A DNA stretch of 64,000 nucleotides, taken from Ignavibacteriota bacterium. GTDB lineage: Bacteria; Bacteroidota; Ignavibacteria; SZUA-365. The notes beneath the pieces were generated by a model. The model was not told the origin of the DNA. It was given only the letters and a program-made list of their open reading frames with translations, and did no database searches. A program made the translations under genes and the position numbers. The number at the start of each line of letters is the position of its first letter. Positions within the stretch are counted from its first letter, which is position 1. Positions 43,825 to 52,819 of the stretch are shown here, in pieces. Location of the stretch: the NCBI GenBank assembly GCA_016218045.1, contig JACRFB010000018.1, positions 1 to 64,000 on the forward strand, in the 5' to 3' direction.

Positions 43825-45866
43825 TGTTTTATCACCAGGACGTTGAACTGCGCATTGTTTGGTATCGCCACATTGTTCTGGTTGAAGATTTCCCACTTGC
43901 TGCGGATCGTGTTGTAATACACGCCGATGGGACTGTTGTTATATACAATACCGCTCGGATTCAGCTTCTGCGTTACAATGAGTATGCAGGTGGCGTCGCC
44001 GTTGCACATGGCGTTGTCGATATCGGTGCCGTTTGCGCTCAGTTTATTTGCCGCGGTTGCGGTATGGATAAAGGCCGCCTTGTTGACCCCCGATACACGG
44101 ATGGCTCCATTGTCGAGCTCGAGCGCGGTGCCCACACCCGAACCGGAATACTTCGCCTCGACCGCAACGCCGTTGCTCGAGAACGTTTCACCACGGACAC
44201 CCGACGAGGCAGACGAGCTGTTTGTTGTGAGGCCATACACACCGAAGCCGCTCGGGGTTTCTCCGTACACACCCCAACCGCTGCCCGCCTGATAGCCGAT
44301 GACACCGATGCCCGTACCGCCCGTGCCGTTGTTTATACCGCGCACGCCGGCGGAGTACCCTCCTGGTGTTGTTGGTGTGACAAGTCCGAAAACACCGGTC
44401 ACTCCTCCTGTCGCACCGACGCCGTGTGATGTGGATGCCGCCTCGCCTCGCATGCCGAATGTGGAGCCGGTGGTCGCGGAATTCTGTCCCAGAATGCCCG
44501 GACCACTGCCGGAATTCACGATTTTCACCGCTTCGAGTGAAGAACTTGTGCTACCCGCGTACGGGAGCGTGATACCCGATGACGGTGTTGTCCACACGAT
44601 ATCGGTGCCGTTGTAGCCCAGCACCTGGCCGTTCGATGCGCCACTTTTGCTGAGCTTCGGCAGTGTGACGGCCTCGTTTGCGAGTTGCAACGTCGAGATG
44701 CCGTTGTCCTTGACGTTCACTGTGGTTGCGGGTCCGGTCGGATTCGTGACATCGAGCGTGCCGTTGCTGTTCGTTATCGATTTTACGGCGTTTTGTTCGA
44801 CCGCGGAAATCGTCACGGTTGTGCCTGCCGCGGTGACGTTGACGTTTGCCCCTGCCGCGAGAGTGACATTGTCATGCAACTGCGAGGGTCCGACGACCAG
44901 AGTTTTCACCACGGCCCCCGGCGTGATGTTGCCCGCGTCGACAGCATTGACCGCGATGGTGGGATTTGGATACTGACCCGCCAAATCGCCGCCGGCGGAC
45001 GAACCGACGGAGAGAAAGTTCAGCGTGCTGGGTATGACACCCGGGGCGATATCATTGGCGGTGATGCTGCCGTCCTGTATTTCGATGCTCGAAACGGCAT
45101 CGGGCGCGATGCCGGGATTGGGATACGATCCGTTCAAATCACCTCCTGCGAGCGACCCCACGGCGATAAAATTGGCAACACCGGGCAGCACTCCCGGTGC
45201 AAAATCATTCGCGGTGAGGGATCCGTCCTGAATCCTGTCGGACGTGATGGCATTTGGAGCAATGCCGAGGTTTGCCGTCGGACCATTCGGATTTGTGACA
45301 CTGATCATGCCATCCACCGATTGGACTCCTTGAATGCCGGTACCGCCTCCACCACTCGATGAAATGGTGATGGTGTTTCCGCTATTGGTGACGGTGGTGC
45401 CGCCCGAGCCCTGCAACGTCAGCGCTCCGCTTTGATTATTCACGCGGGTCACAACGCCGCTGGCGGAGGGGGAGAGGGATTCCGCCACATCAGCGACGGC
45501 GGCGCGCAGGGCATAGGGTGCCGCGGTGAGCGCCGTACGCGGCGACAATTCCGTTCCGCCGCCCACACGCACACCGAGGAAATACGCCCGGTCGAAACCC
45601 AGACTCGCCGGGAGAGGTGTAACGCTGCCGATGATCACGTTAAACACGCCGCGCACCACCGGCACTGTCTGTGTCTCGGTGTACAGGGCCGTTCCTCCGG
45701 TGGCCGTCTCGTACAGTGACAACGTCAGACCGGTATTGCCATCGGGAAGCAGATTGCCAGATGCATCGGCGAGAACACCCTGGAAACTGATGACACGTGG
45801 AACCTGTGCCTGCACCGTCAATGACAGCAGGAGCGCCACGACAATGAGTGCTGAAGAAAGTCGCAT
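43821..45866 (-). CDS. Fibre-like secreted protein with GDLxGxYPNPxIA repeats
   Basis: A 681-residue exported protein. Signal peptide MRLSSALIVVALLLSLTVQA. An N-terminal domain starts VISFQGVLADASGNLLPDGN, as in many Bacteroidota proteins with tail-fibre-like bodies. The middle holds repeats GGDLNGSYPNPGIAPDAV and GGDLAGQYPNPTIAVNAV with IQDGS[LI]TAND. The C-terminal part is glycine-rich with GVxGxxxGxGxGVYG-type repeats (GIGVIGYQAGSGWGVYGETP). Such proteins form trimeric beta fibres. AAGGA seven bases upstream supports the start. It lacks its own T9SS domain but overlaps a gene that has one. Possible surface filament; target unknown. Confidence 0.75.
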   Translation of the reverse strand: MRLSSALIVVALLLSLTVQAQVPRVISFQGVLADASGNLLPDGNTGLTLSLYETATGGTALYTETQTVPVVRGVFNVIIGSVTPLPASLGFDRAYFLGVRVGGGTELSPRTALTAAPYALRAAVADVAESLSPSASGVVTRVNNQSGALTLQGSGGTTVTNSGNTITISSSGGGGTGIQGVQSVDGMISVTNPNGPTANLGIAPNAITSDRIQDGSLTANDFAPGVLPGVANFIAVGSLAGGDLNGSYPNPGIAPDAVSSIEIQDGSITANDIAPGVIPSTLNFLSVGSSAGGDLAGQYPNPTIAVNAVDAGNITPGAVVKTLVVGPSQLHDNVTLAAGANVNVTAAGTTVTISAVEQNAVKSITNSNGTLDVTNPTGPATTVNVKDNGISTLQLANEAVTLPKLSKSGASNGQVLGYNGTDIVWTTPSSGITLPYAGSTSSSLEAVKIVNSGSGPGILGQNSATTGSTFGMRGEAASTSHGVGATGGVTGVFGLVTPTTPGGYSAGVRGINNGTGGTGIGVIGYQAGSGWGVYGETPSGFGVYGLTTNSSSASSGVRGETFSSNGVAVEAKYSGSGVGTALELDNGAIRVSGVNKAAFIHTATAANKLSANGTDIDNAMCNGDATCILIVTQKLNPSGIVYNNSPIGVYYNTIRSKWEIFNQNNVAIPNNAQFNVLVIKQ

Positions 45867-46164
45867 GGGTATATCCTTTCTGCAACCGTGGCATCAGCAA
45901 TTCACCGCGCACCGGCTGCCGGGTAAAAAAAGAGATGAGGGGAGTTTCTACCCTAACCTCCCGCCATCCGTATTTGTTCCCAAAGTCAAATATTAATTAA
46001 TGGCACGGACGTCGCCGGACGGCCGCTGACCGTGCAGTGGTTCTGCCTGCGCTGCAGACCCGACAGACACAGGAGTTGCAGCGCAAGGACGCTCACAAAG
46101 GGAGTTTCAAGGCATGAGGGGATAGGGGGTTGATGCGGATAGGCCGGAGGAGGATCTGGGCGCG

Positions 46165-48144
46165 CTAATCAGAAGGGACGGTGGATACACGGCGTGCGCG
46201 ATAGATACCATGCGTACTGCCAAATAGGAATTGCCCATCCTTTGTCTGAAGGCATGATGTATAGTAGGAGTGAACAGAGCCGCTCCTGAAATTGACAGCT
46301 TCCCATGACGCGCCGCCGTCTGTCGAGAAGTAGTGCAGTCCGCCGTACGGGTCGGAGACGGACACGAGGCCCGTCCCTGCTGACTGGAAGCGGAGGGAGA
46401 TGCCTTGGTCCGGCATCTGCAAGAAGGTTGGCAGTTCGACGGTCTGCCACGACACCCCACGATCGGCACTGCGGAGGATTGTGCGACCCTCATGAATACA
46501 GAGCATCGTATCATCCGACCACATGCCATAGACTGGGCCTGTGTGTATACAGCGCCAGTGTGTGCCGCCGTCATCGGAGCGCAGCACGGAGTCCGGCAGC
46601 ACTACTTCACGCGCGCGACTTCCCTCACTTTGTGCCGTAACGGATGCGAAGACTGTGCCGTCGGCGGGCGAGTCCAGAAAACGCGCCCGCGCGAGCAGCG
46701 GGACGGTGGACCACCGCGCGCCCGCATCGCTGCTGTAATTGTTTTCCCTGGTGTTCGTGTAATATCGGAATCGTGAATCCGATACTATCGATGTACACCA
46801 GGTGTTTTCCTGTGTCTTCCACGAGCTGCCGTCGTCCGTGGTCCACGCGGGGCTGCCGCTGGGCAGGTGAGAGTCGATTGGATATCCGGGGAAGGTCTGC
46901 CCTAGGTGGCTGAGGGTTACCCCCTCAGAAGCTCTCGTAATAGCGGTGATGCCGCCGGTTTCCCTCGCGATGCCGAAGTGTACATCCATCCCGTCGAGAC
47001 CACGGGGCTGCCATGACCGCCCGGAATCACGAGATACATACAGCCCTCCCGCTCGAGTTCCCGCAAACACCGTTCCGTTCGGACTGGAAAAGAGAGCCGT
47101 AACTTCACGTGCCGGCAAGCCGCGATTCAATTCATTCCATGTGCGCCCCTCGTCTGACGAGGCGTACACACCGGCATGTGTCGCCGCCAGGATACGACCC
47201 CGTGTATCGACACAGAGGTCATGCACGATGTGATTGTTCAGCCCAGCGCGCCACCGGAAGCGCATCGAATCGCGCGCGATCCACACACCGCGCGCGCCGT
47301 TGGGACCTCCGCACATCAGTGTGCCGTCGGACAACCGGACAATACGATCGGGCCAGCCTTCGTATCGTATCGTCGCATTCGAGATTGAATCCTCCAGCAC
47401 CCACGAGAATCCCGCATCCGTGCTCCGCCGGATGAGATATGCTCGTGATTTCGAGCTGTACGATCGTATGGACACGATGCCGCGCTCGTCGTCCACTGCA
47501 AACGGCGTCACCAGTCTCTCGATATCTGTTGACGACCACGTGGCACCCTGGTCGGTCGATCGTGACACGGTATTCGCCCATACAAGGACGACGGAGTCGG
47601 AGACGAAGGTGAAAATCGTCTGACGAAATCCTTTGGAAAAATCAAGTTGTGGTGGTGTGCTGACTACACGCCAGGTGAAGCCGTCGTCGTCTGATCGACA
47701 GAATCCCTTTGCAGAAAGGGAAAAGAGCGCGCCGCCGTGTGCGACCATGTGACTATACCCGATGTGATTCCGAGCGGCACTGTCGACCACCACCCATGTG
47801 CTGCCTCTGTCGGTGGAGCGAAGCAGTGGGAGAGTACCAGATCCGAAGGTGCTGAAGGCGTACACCGTTCCATGCGGACCCACAATCAGAGGCCACAGTA
47901 TCTGCACTGTTAGCCGGTGCATTTCCAGCGGTATCGAGGCCTTCGTCCAAAGTGTTCCGCCGTCGCGAGAGATGTACAATCCGTATTCATCTGTCGATGC
48001 GTATAGCGTACCAGCGCTGTCGCAGGCCAGGCCATAGACGGCACAGCCCTCGGGTGACGGTACTTTCTCGAGTTCGTACTGCGCACACAGATGTGTCGTG
48101 ATGAGCGCGAGACCAAGGAGGATCGATGCGGAACGTACCTTCAT
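46165..48144 (-). CDS. ASP-box beta-propeller secreted protein
   Basis: A 659-residue exported protein: signal peptide MKVRSASILLGLALITTHLCA. It then has a propeller-type body with ten ASP-box motifs S-x-D-x-G-x-[ST]-W or close variants (SRDGGTLW, STDRGSTW, SDDDGFTW, STDQGATW, STDAGFSW, SSDEGRTW, SRDSGRSW, SDDGGTHW, SADRGVSW, STDGGASW). Ten boxes suggest two propellers or one large sialidase/YCF48-like fold. ASP boxes are structural and do not show glycosidase activity; I see no sialidase arginine triad or FRIP motif. The C-terminus has no T9SS domain, so export beyond the periplasm is uncertain. Confidence 0.78.
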   Translation of the reverse strand: MKVRSASILLGLALITTHLCAQYELEKVPSPEGCAVYGLACDSAGTLYASTDEYGLYISRDGGTLWTKASIPLEMHRLTVQILWPLIVGPHGTVYAFSTFGSGTLPLLRSTDRGSTWVVVDSAARNHIGYSHMVAHGGALFSLSAKGFCRSDDDGFTWRVVSTPPQLDFSKGFRQTIFTFVSDSVVLVWANTVSRSTDQGATWSSTDIERLVTPFAVDDERGIVSIRSYSSKSRAYLIRRSTDAGFSWVLEDSISNATIRYEGWPDRIVRLSDGTLMCGGPNGARGVWIARDSMRFRWRAGLNNHIVHDLCVDTRGRILAATHAGVYASSDEGRTWNELNRGLPAREVTALFSSPNGTVFAGTRAGGLYVSRDSGRSWQPRGLDGMDVHFGIARETGGITAITRASEGVTLSHLGQTFPGYPIDSHLPSGSPAWTTDDGSSWKTQENTWCTSIVSDSRFRYYTNTRENNYSSDAGARWSTVPLLARARFLDSPADGTVFASVTAQSEGSRAREVVLPDSVLRSDDGGTHWRCIHTGPVYGMWSDDTMLCIHEGRTILRSADRGVSWQTVELPTFLQMPDQGISLRFQSAGTGLVSVSDPYGGLHYFSTDGGASWEAVNFRSGSVHSYYTSCLQTKDGQFLFGSTHGIYRARRVSTVPSD

Positions 48145-48244
48145 CCTGTACCTTTCCCGGGATGTGGTTGGACATCACAAACTAGAAAGATGGTGAAGAA
48201 GAGACAAGGGGCGACAGTGCGGCGCACTACTCAGGTGTCGATGT

Positions 48245-48273
48245 TTGTTTCACGGCAGGGGAATGTCTACCAT
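48245..48273 (+). promoter_or_regulatory. Promoter candidate (TTGTTT-N17-TACCAT)
   Basis: TTGTTT 48245-48250, 17-base spacer, TACCAT 48268-48273, 27 bases before the SLC13 start. Confidence 0.5.
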
Positions 48274-48299
48274 CGCACAATATCAGCGAGAGGTTGCGG

Positions 48300-49883
48300 A
48301 TGGCGGAAGGCACTGCGGCGGGAACAACGTTGAAACGAGCGGGATTCTTCACAGGAATACTGCTTCTGGCGCTCTGCATTTGTGCGCCCGTGCTGCCCGT
48401 GTTTCACGATGCGGCAATGTCTGTGCTCGCGGGTGCAGCGGAGCCGGACTCCTGGGAACTTGCGCGCAGTATGCAGGCCGCGGCCGGACTCTTCTTCATC
48501 ATGATCGTGTGGTGGATCACCGAGGCAGTGCCGCTGCCGGCCACGGCCTTGCTGCCCGCCGTGTTGCTGCCCGCGTTGCATGTGGTCGGCTTCGGCGCGC
48601 GCGGCGCGGTGGAGTTCACACCGAAGACGGTGCTTGCGCATTACGCCAATCCGGTGATATACCTCTTCCTCGGCGGTTTCCTTCTGGCGGCCGCGATGCA
48701 GCGGTGGGGACTCGACCGCCGCCTGACGCTGTGGCTGCTGTCACGCGGCCGTGTGGCGGACAATCCGCGCAGCATACTGCTGGGCGTGATGGCGGTGACG
48801 GCCTTCCTCTCGATGTGGATATCCAACACCGCGACGGCCGCGATGATGCTGCCCATCGGACTCGGCATTCTCACGATGCTCGCGCTGAAGCCGGGCGATT
48901 CACCCTACGGCACGGCGATGATGCTCGGCATCGCATACGCCGCGTCCATCGGCGGTGTGGGCACCATCATCGGCACGCCACCCAACGGCATCGCGCTGGG
49001 CATCCTCGACACGGCGATGGCGGGCCGAGCAGGATTCGAGTCCATAGGTTTTCTCGAATGGATGGTCATCGGTGTGCCCTTTGTGGTGCTGATGGTGCCG
49101 ATGACGTGGCTGTTGCTCCTGCGATTAAATCCGCCCGAAGTCGCGCACATTCCCGGCGGCAGGGAACGCCTGCGCGCGGAGCACGCGGCGTTGGGTCCGA
49201 TGTCCACAGGGGAAAAACGTGTGCTCGGCATACTCGGCTGCGCGGCGATACTGTGGATCTCGAATCCCTTCTGGGGCGACATCCTTCCCGATGCAATCGC
49301 GCAGCGGCTCGCCTGGGTCGACGAATTCCACATCGGACTCTGCGCGGGTGCGCTCTGTTTTTTCGTGCCCGTACATCTGCGCAGGGGCGAGTTTGTGCTG
49401 CGCTGGGACGACGCCGCGTCGGTGGACTGGGGCACGCTGATGCTGTTCGGTGGCGGCATCGCGTTGTCGGACGCACTGTTCCGCACGGGGCTCGCGCCGT
49501 GGGTCGCCTCGTCGGTGATCGCGGCCATTGGCACACCCTCGACGTTTGTGCTTGTGGCGGTGATCGTGGTGTTTGTCGATTTCCTGACCGAGGTCACCTC
49601 GAACACTGCGGTCACATCGATGATGGTGCCGGTAGTCATTTCGATCGCCGCCGCAACCGGAGCCGATCCGGCGGCGCTGGCCGTCGCAGCCGCGATCGCC
49701 GCGTCGCTCGCCTTCATGCTGCCCGTCGCAACACCTCCCAACGCGCTCGTGTACGGCACGGGATACGTGCCGCTTCGCGCGATGGTGCGCAACGGTTTTG
49801 CGCTCGACATACTCGGGTGGCTGCTGGTGATAGGACTGCTGCCGCTTTTCGGCGACATGTTGTTCGGGCTGTTCCGCTTCTAG
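48300..49883 (+). CDS. SLC13/DASS family anion:sodium symporter
   Basis: A 527-residue inner-membrane carrier of the divalent anion:Na+ symporter family, which takes up succinate, citrate, sulfate or similar anions. Both sodium/substrate motifs are present: ISNTATAAMMLPIGLGI and VTSNTAVTSMMVPVVISIA (SNT at each). The opening WWITEAVPLPATALLP and the GGVGTIIGTPPNGIAL loop are also typical. GAGAGG six bases before the ATG at 48300 decides the start over the TTG at 48294. The GH3 gene follows after 134 bases on the same strand. Substrate cannot be fixed from sequence. Confidence 0.9.
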   Translation: MAEGTAAGTTLKRAGFFTGILLLALCICAPVLPVFHDAAMSVLAGAAEPDSWELARSMQAAAGLFFIMIVWWITEAVPLPATALLPAVLLPALHVVGFGARGAVEFTPKTVLAHYANPVIYLFLGGFLLAAAMQRWGLDRRLTLWLLSRGRVADNPRSILLGVMAVTAFLSMWISNTATAAMMLPIGLGILTMLALKPGDSPYGTAMMLGIAYAASIGGVGTIIGTPPNGIALGILDTAMAGRAGFESIGFLEWMVIGVPFVVLMVPMTWLLLLRLNPPEVAHIPGGRERLRAEHAALGPMSTGEKRVLGILGCAAILWISNPFWGDILPDAIAQRLAWVDEFHIGLCAGALCFFVPVHLRRGEFVLRWDDAASVDWGTLMLFGGGIALSDALFRTGLAPWVASSVIAAIGTPSTFVLVAVIVVFVDFLTEVTSNTAVTSMMVPVVISIAAATGADPAALAVAAAIAASLAFMLPVATPPNALVYGTGYVPLRAMVRNGFALDILGWLLVIGLLPLFGDMLFGLFRF

Positions 49884-50017
49884 CCGCACGCAAAAGCGAC
49901 GCCCGTTCTGCAGAGGAACTGCGCGGCATCTTTTCGCATACACCGCCGTTGTATCTTGCAGCAGCTCCGGAATCCAATCCCGCGGGATCACCGCCCCCAC
50001 CACTCGCACACGCCGTC

Positions 50018-52213
50018 ATGTCCACAATTCCGAGTATCGGATCCGTATTTCTTCTGATCTGCGCCATGTGTGCGCCTCTTGCGGCGCAGGACGGCACGCC
50101 GCCGTTCCGCAATCACGATCTTCCCGTTGCCGATCGTGTCGCCGATCTTGTGGGGCGTCTGACACTCGAGGAGAAGATCGCGCAGATGCAGCATGAAGCG
50201 TCCGCGATCGAGCGGCTGGGCATTCCGCCGTACACGTGGTGGAATGAGGCCCTGCACGGCGTGGCCCGCGCGGGCACCGCCACCGTGTTTCCCCAGGCCA
50301 TCGGCCTCGCGGCATGTTTTGATGCGGATCTCCTGCACAGCATCGCGACGGCGATAGGTGTCGAGGCGCGCGCAAAACATCACGAGGCGCTGCGGCAGGG
50401 ACGGCACGGCATCTACGAAGGACTGACCTTCTGGTCGCCCAACATCAACATCGCGCGTGATCCGCGCTGGGGCAGGGGACAGGAGACCTACGGCGAGGAT
50501 CCATGGCTTGCAGGCACACTCGGCGCCGCATTTGTGCGCGGACTGCAAGGCGACGATCCCGCGCATCTGCGCGCCGTGGCCACGCCCAAACATTTTGCGG
50601 TGCACAGCGGTCCGGAACCCACACGCCACGCATTCAACGCGTCGGTGAGCGAGACCGATTTGCGTGACACCTACCTGCCCGCATTTGCGCGCACCGTGCG
50701 CGAGGCAGGCGCCGCCTCCGTCATGTGCGCATACAACCGGCTGTACGGCGATCCCTGCTGCGCGAGCACGCTGCTGCTCGACAGCATCCTGCGCGCCGAG
50801 TGGGGCTTCGACGGGTATGTCGTGTCGGACTGTTGGGCGGTGAGCGACTACGTGAACTTCCATCACAGCGACACGTCGATGGTCGAGGCCGCCGCGCGCT
50901 CAGTGAATGCGGGATGTGATCTGACCTGCGGACCCGAGTACGCCGCGCTGGGTGAAGCCGTGCGCAGAGGACTCGTCGCGCCGGCAGTCATCGACAGGGC
51001 CGCGCGCCGGCTCTTTACGGCGCGAATGCGGCTCGGCATGTTTGATCCGCCCGGACGCGATCCATACGCCGCGATACCATATTCGAAGAATGCGTGTGAG
51101 AGACACGATTCGCTCGCGCTGCATGCCGCGGAGCGGTCGATCGTACTCCTGAAAAACAACGGAGGCACACTGCCGTTGTCTCGCGATATCCGGCGTATCG
51201 CGGTGCTCGGGCCCGCAGCGGACGATTCCACCGTGCTGCTCGGCAATTACAACGGCACACCGCCGTACGCCGTCACCCTGCTGCGCGGTCTGCGCGCGCG
51301 CGCCGGATCGGACGTCGCAATCACCTACACGCGTGGATGTGATCTCGCCGAGGGCAGACACACGGATTCCTCGGCCGCCGCCGCGGAGCAGCTTCTGATC
51401 GACGCACAGAAGGCCGCCTCCGATGCCGATGCCGTGATTGTAGTGCTCGGCCTGCATCCCTGGCTCGAGGGCGAGGAATTGCGTGTCGCACTCGACGGGT
51501 TCCGCGGTGGCGACAGGACCACGATTGAACTTCCCGCCCCGCAGGAGCGTCTGCTGCGCGCAGTACAGAAACGAGGCCGGCCATTGATCGTGGTGCTGTT
51601 GTCGGGCTCGGCCATCGTGTCATCGTGGATGAGCGAATCCGCAGACGCGATTCTTGCGGCCTGGTATCCGGGGCAGCGCGGAGGTGATGCGGTCGCACAC
51701 GTGCTGTTCGGCGATGTGAATCCCTCGGGACGTCTGCCCGTGACCTTCTATGCAAGCACACGGGACCTGCCACCCTTCGAGGATTACTCCATGCGCGGAC
51801 GCACGTACCGCTTCTTTCACGGCACACCCCAGTACGCCTTCGGACACGGACTGTCGTACACGGAATTTGCATACTCCGATCTGCGTGTGAGCGCGGATTC
51901 ACTCGCGGACCACGAGGAACTGACCATACTTGTGACAGTCGAGAATACCGGTCAGTTGGACGGTACGGAGATCGCGCAGCTCTACATCCGCGATACGGAC
52001 GCGCCCGCCGGCGCAGCGCTCCGCACCCTGCGCGGGGTGCGGCGTGTGGACCTCGAGCGCGGCGGCAGGCGGCGTATCGCGTGGACACTCACGGCGGACG
52101 ACAGGCGGTTCTGGGACGCGACATCGCGCTCCTTCCGGCATCCGCGACGTCTCAATATCATCGTGGGATCCTCGTCGGCCGACGAGCGGCTCCGAACTAC
52201 CGTGCGTTTCTGA
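50018..52213 (+). CDS. GH3 family beta-glucosidase/beta-xylosidase
   Basis: A 731-residue exported glycoside hydrolase of family 3. Signal peptide MSTIPSIGSVFLLICAMCAP. The (beta/alpha)8 domain has WWNEALHGVAR, ARDPRWGRGQETYGEDP, and the nucleophile in GYVVSDCWAV at Asp271. The alpha/beta sandwich has AERSIVLLKNNGGTLPLS and the acid/base region LEGEELRVALDGFRGGDRTT. A fibronectin-like C-terminal domain closes it (VTVENTGQLDGTEIAQLYIR). The WWNEALHG and GRGQETYGEDP motifs resemble beta-xylosidase-type members, so action on xylo- or gluco-oligosaccharides is likely. The frame is open far upstream, which is a shadow of the SLC13 gene; 50018 starts the signal peptide. Confidence 0.9.
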   Translation: MSTIPSIGSVFLLICAMCAPLAAQDGTPPFRNHDLPVADRVADLVGRLTLEEKIAQMQHEASAIERLGIPPYTWWNEALHGVARAGTATVFPQAIGLAACFDADLLHSIATAIGVEARAKHHEALRQGRHGIYEGLTFWSPNINIARDPRWGRGQETYGEDPWLAGTLGAAFVRGLQGDDPAHLRAVATPKHFAVHSGPEPTRHAFNASVSETDLRDTYLPAFARTVREAGAASVMCAYNRLYGDPCCASTLLLDSILRAEWGFDGYVVSDCWAVSDYVNFHHSDTSMVEAAARSVNAGCDLTCGPEYAALGEAVRRGLVAPAVIDRAARRLFTARMRLGMFDPPGRDPYAAIPYSKNACERHDSLALHAAERSIVLLKNNGGTLPLSRDIRRIAVLGPAADDSTVLLGNYNGTPPYAVTLLRGLRARAGSDVAITYTRGCDLAEGRHTDSSAAAAEQLLIDAQKAASDADAVIVVLGLHPWLEGEELRVALDGFRGGDRTTIELPAPQERLLRAVQKRGRPLIVVLLSGSAIVSSWMSESADAILAAWYPGQRGGDAVAHVLFGDVNPSGRLPVTFYASTRDLPPFEDYSMRGRTYRFFHGTPQYAFGHGLSYTEFAYSDLRVSADSLADHEELTILVTVENTGQLDGTEIAQLYIRDTDAPAGAALRTLRGVRRVDLERGGRRRIAWTLTADDRRFWDATSRSFRHPRRLNIIVGSSSADERLRTTVRF

Positions 52214-52219
52214 CGAGAA

Positions 52220-52810
52220 TCATTTCCACGACCACAGGTCCATCGACGATCCGGACGGCTGATTGCAGCTCGCGGTCAGAATGTCCGTACGCCCGTCGCC
52301 ATTCGCGTCGAAGAGTCCGATGAGGATGGCGATGATGCCGAGCGGCTGCGTGGTCTGCAGCGTGTACGACGAGATTACAACGTCTTCAAATGTGACCTTG
52401 AACCCCACATCGCCGCGTGCGGAAGCAAACACCGGCTCCTTCGGATTCCCGTTGTCGACGATGCCATCGAGGTTGTAATAGCCGATAAGCCGATGCGAGT
52501 ACGGCTTCCGTGTCGCACCGGACCAGAGTGTGAATTCCCAGCGTCGTGTCGGTGTCGCACCATCGACGACGACCAACTTCTCGGTCAGGCCGTCGGCCTC
52601 AAAGTAGAAACCCTGATCGGGGATGCCATCGCCGTTGATGTCGAGGGCGCTCCGTCGATCGCCCGCGCTGGAGAAGCCGTCGCGCAGGCGTGGTGTGTTC
52701 GTTGAATCGGGACAGCCGGGCACGCTGCGCACGATGGACATCATCTGGTCCTGTGCCTGGAGTGCGAACACGGTGGCAAGAAGAAAGAACAGAATCATGG
52801 AGAAACGCAT
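52220..52810 (-). CDS. Secreted Ca-binding-loop protein (FG-GAP/dockerin-like loops)
   Basis: A 196-residue exported protein with signal peptide MRFSMILFFLLATVFALQA. It carries two calcium-type loops, DINGDGIPDQG and DANGDGRTDIL, of the DxNxDGxxD kind seen in FG-GAP/VCBS and dockerin modules. Between them is NLDGIVDNGNPKEPVFASA. GAGGTGA just before the ATG is an excellent ribosome site. It starts nine bases after the stop of the larger FG-GAP gene, so the two are one operon. It ends seven bases from the convergent GH3 stop. No T9SS domain. Confidence 0.75.
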   Translation of the reverse strand: MRFSMILFFLLATVFALQAQDQMMSIVRSVPGCPDSTNTPRLRDGFSSAGDRRSALDINGDGIPDQGFYFEADGLTEKLVVVDGATPTRRWEFTLWSGATRKPYSHRLIGYYNLDGIVDNGNPKEPVFASARGDVGFKVTFEDVVISSYTLQTTQPLGIIAILIGLFDANGDGRTDILTASCNQPSGSSMDLWSWK

Positions 52811-52819
52811 GATGTCACC

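Noticed and set aside
43821-45866. Phage tail-fibre gene marking a prophage
   Set aside because: The protein has a signal peptide and is coupled to a T9SS-domain gene, and no other phage gene is nearby.
46165-48144. Sialidase
   Set aside because: Ten ASP boxes are present, but I do not see the catalytic arginine triad, the FRIP-type motif or the nucleophile tyrosine context; ASP boxes alone are structural.
48245-50017. Long N-terminal extension of the GH3 protein
   Set aside because: It lies in another frame over the SLC13 gene, has low-complexity Arg/Ala/His-rich translation, and the GH3 signal peptide starts at 50018.
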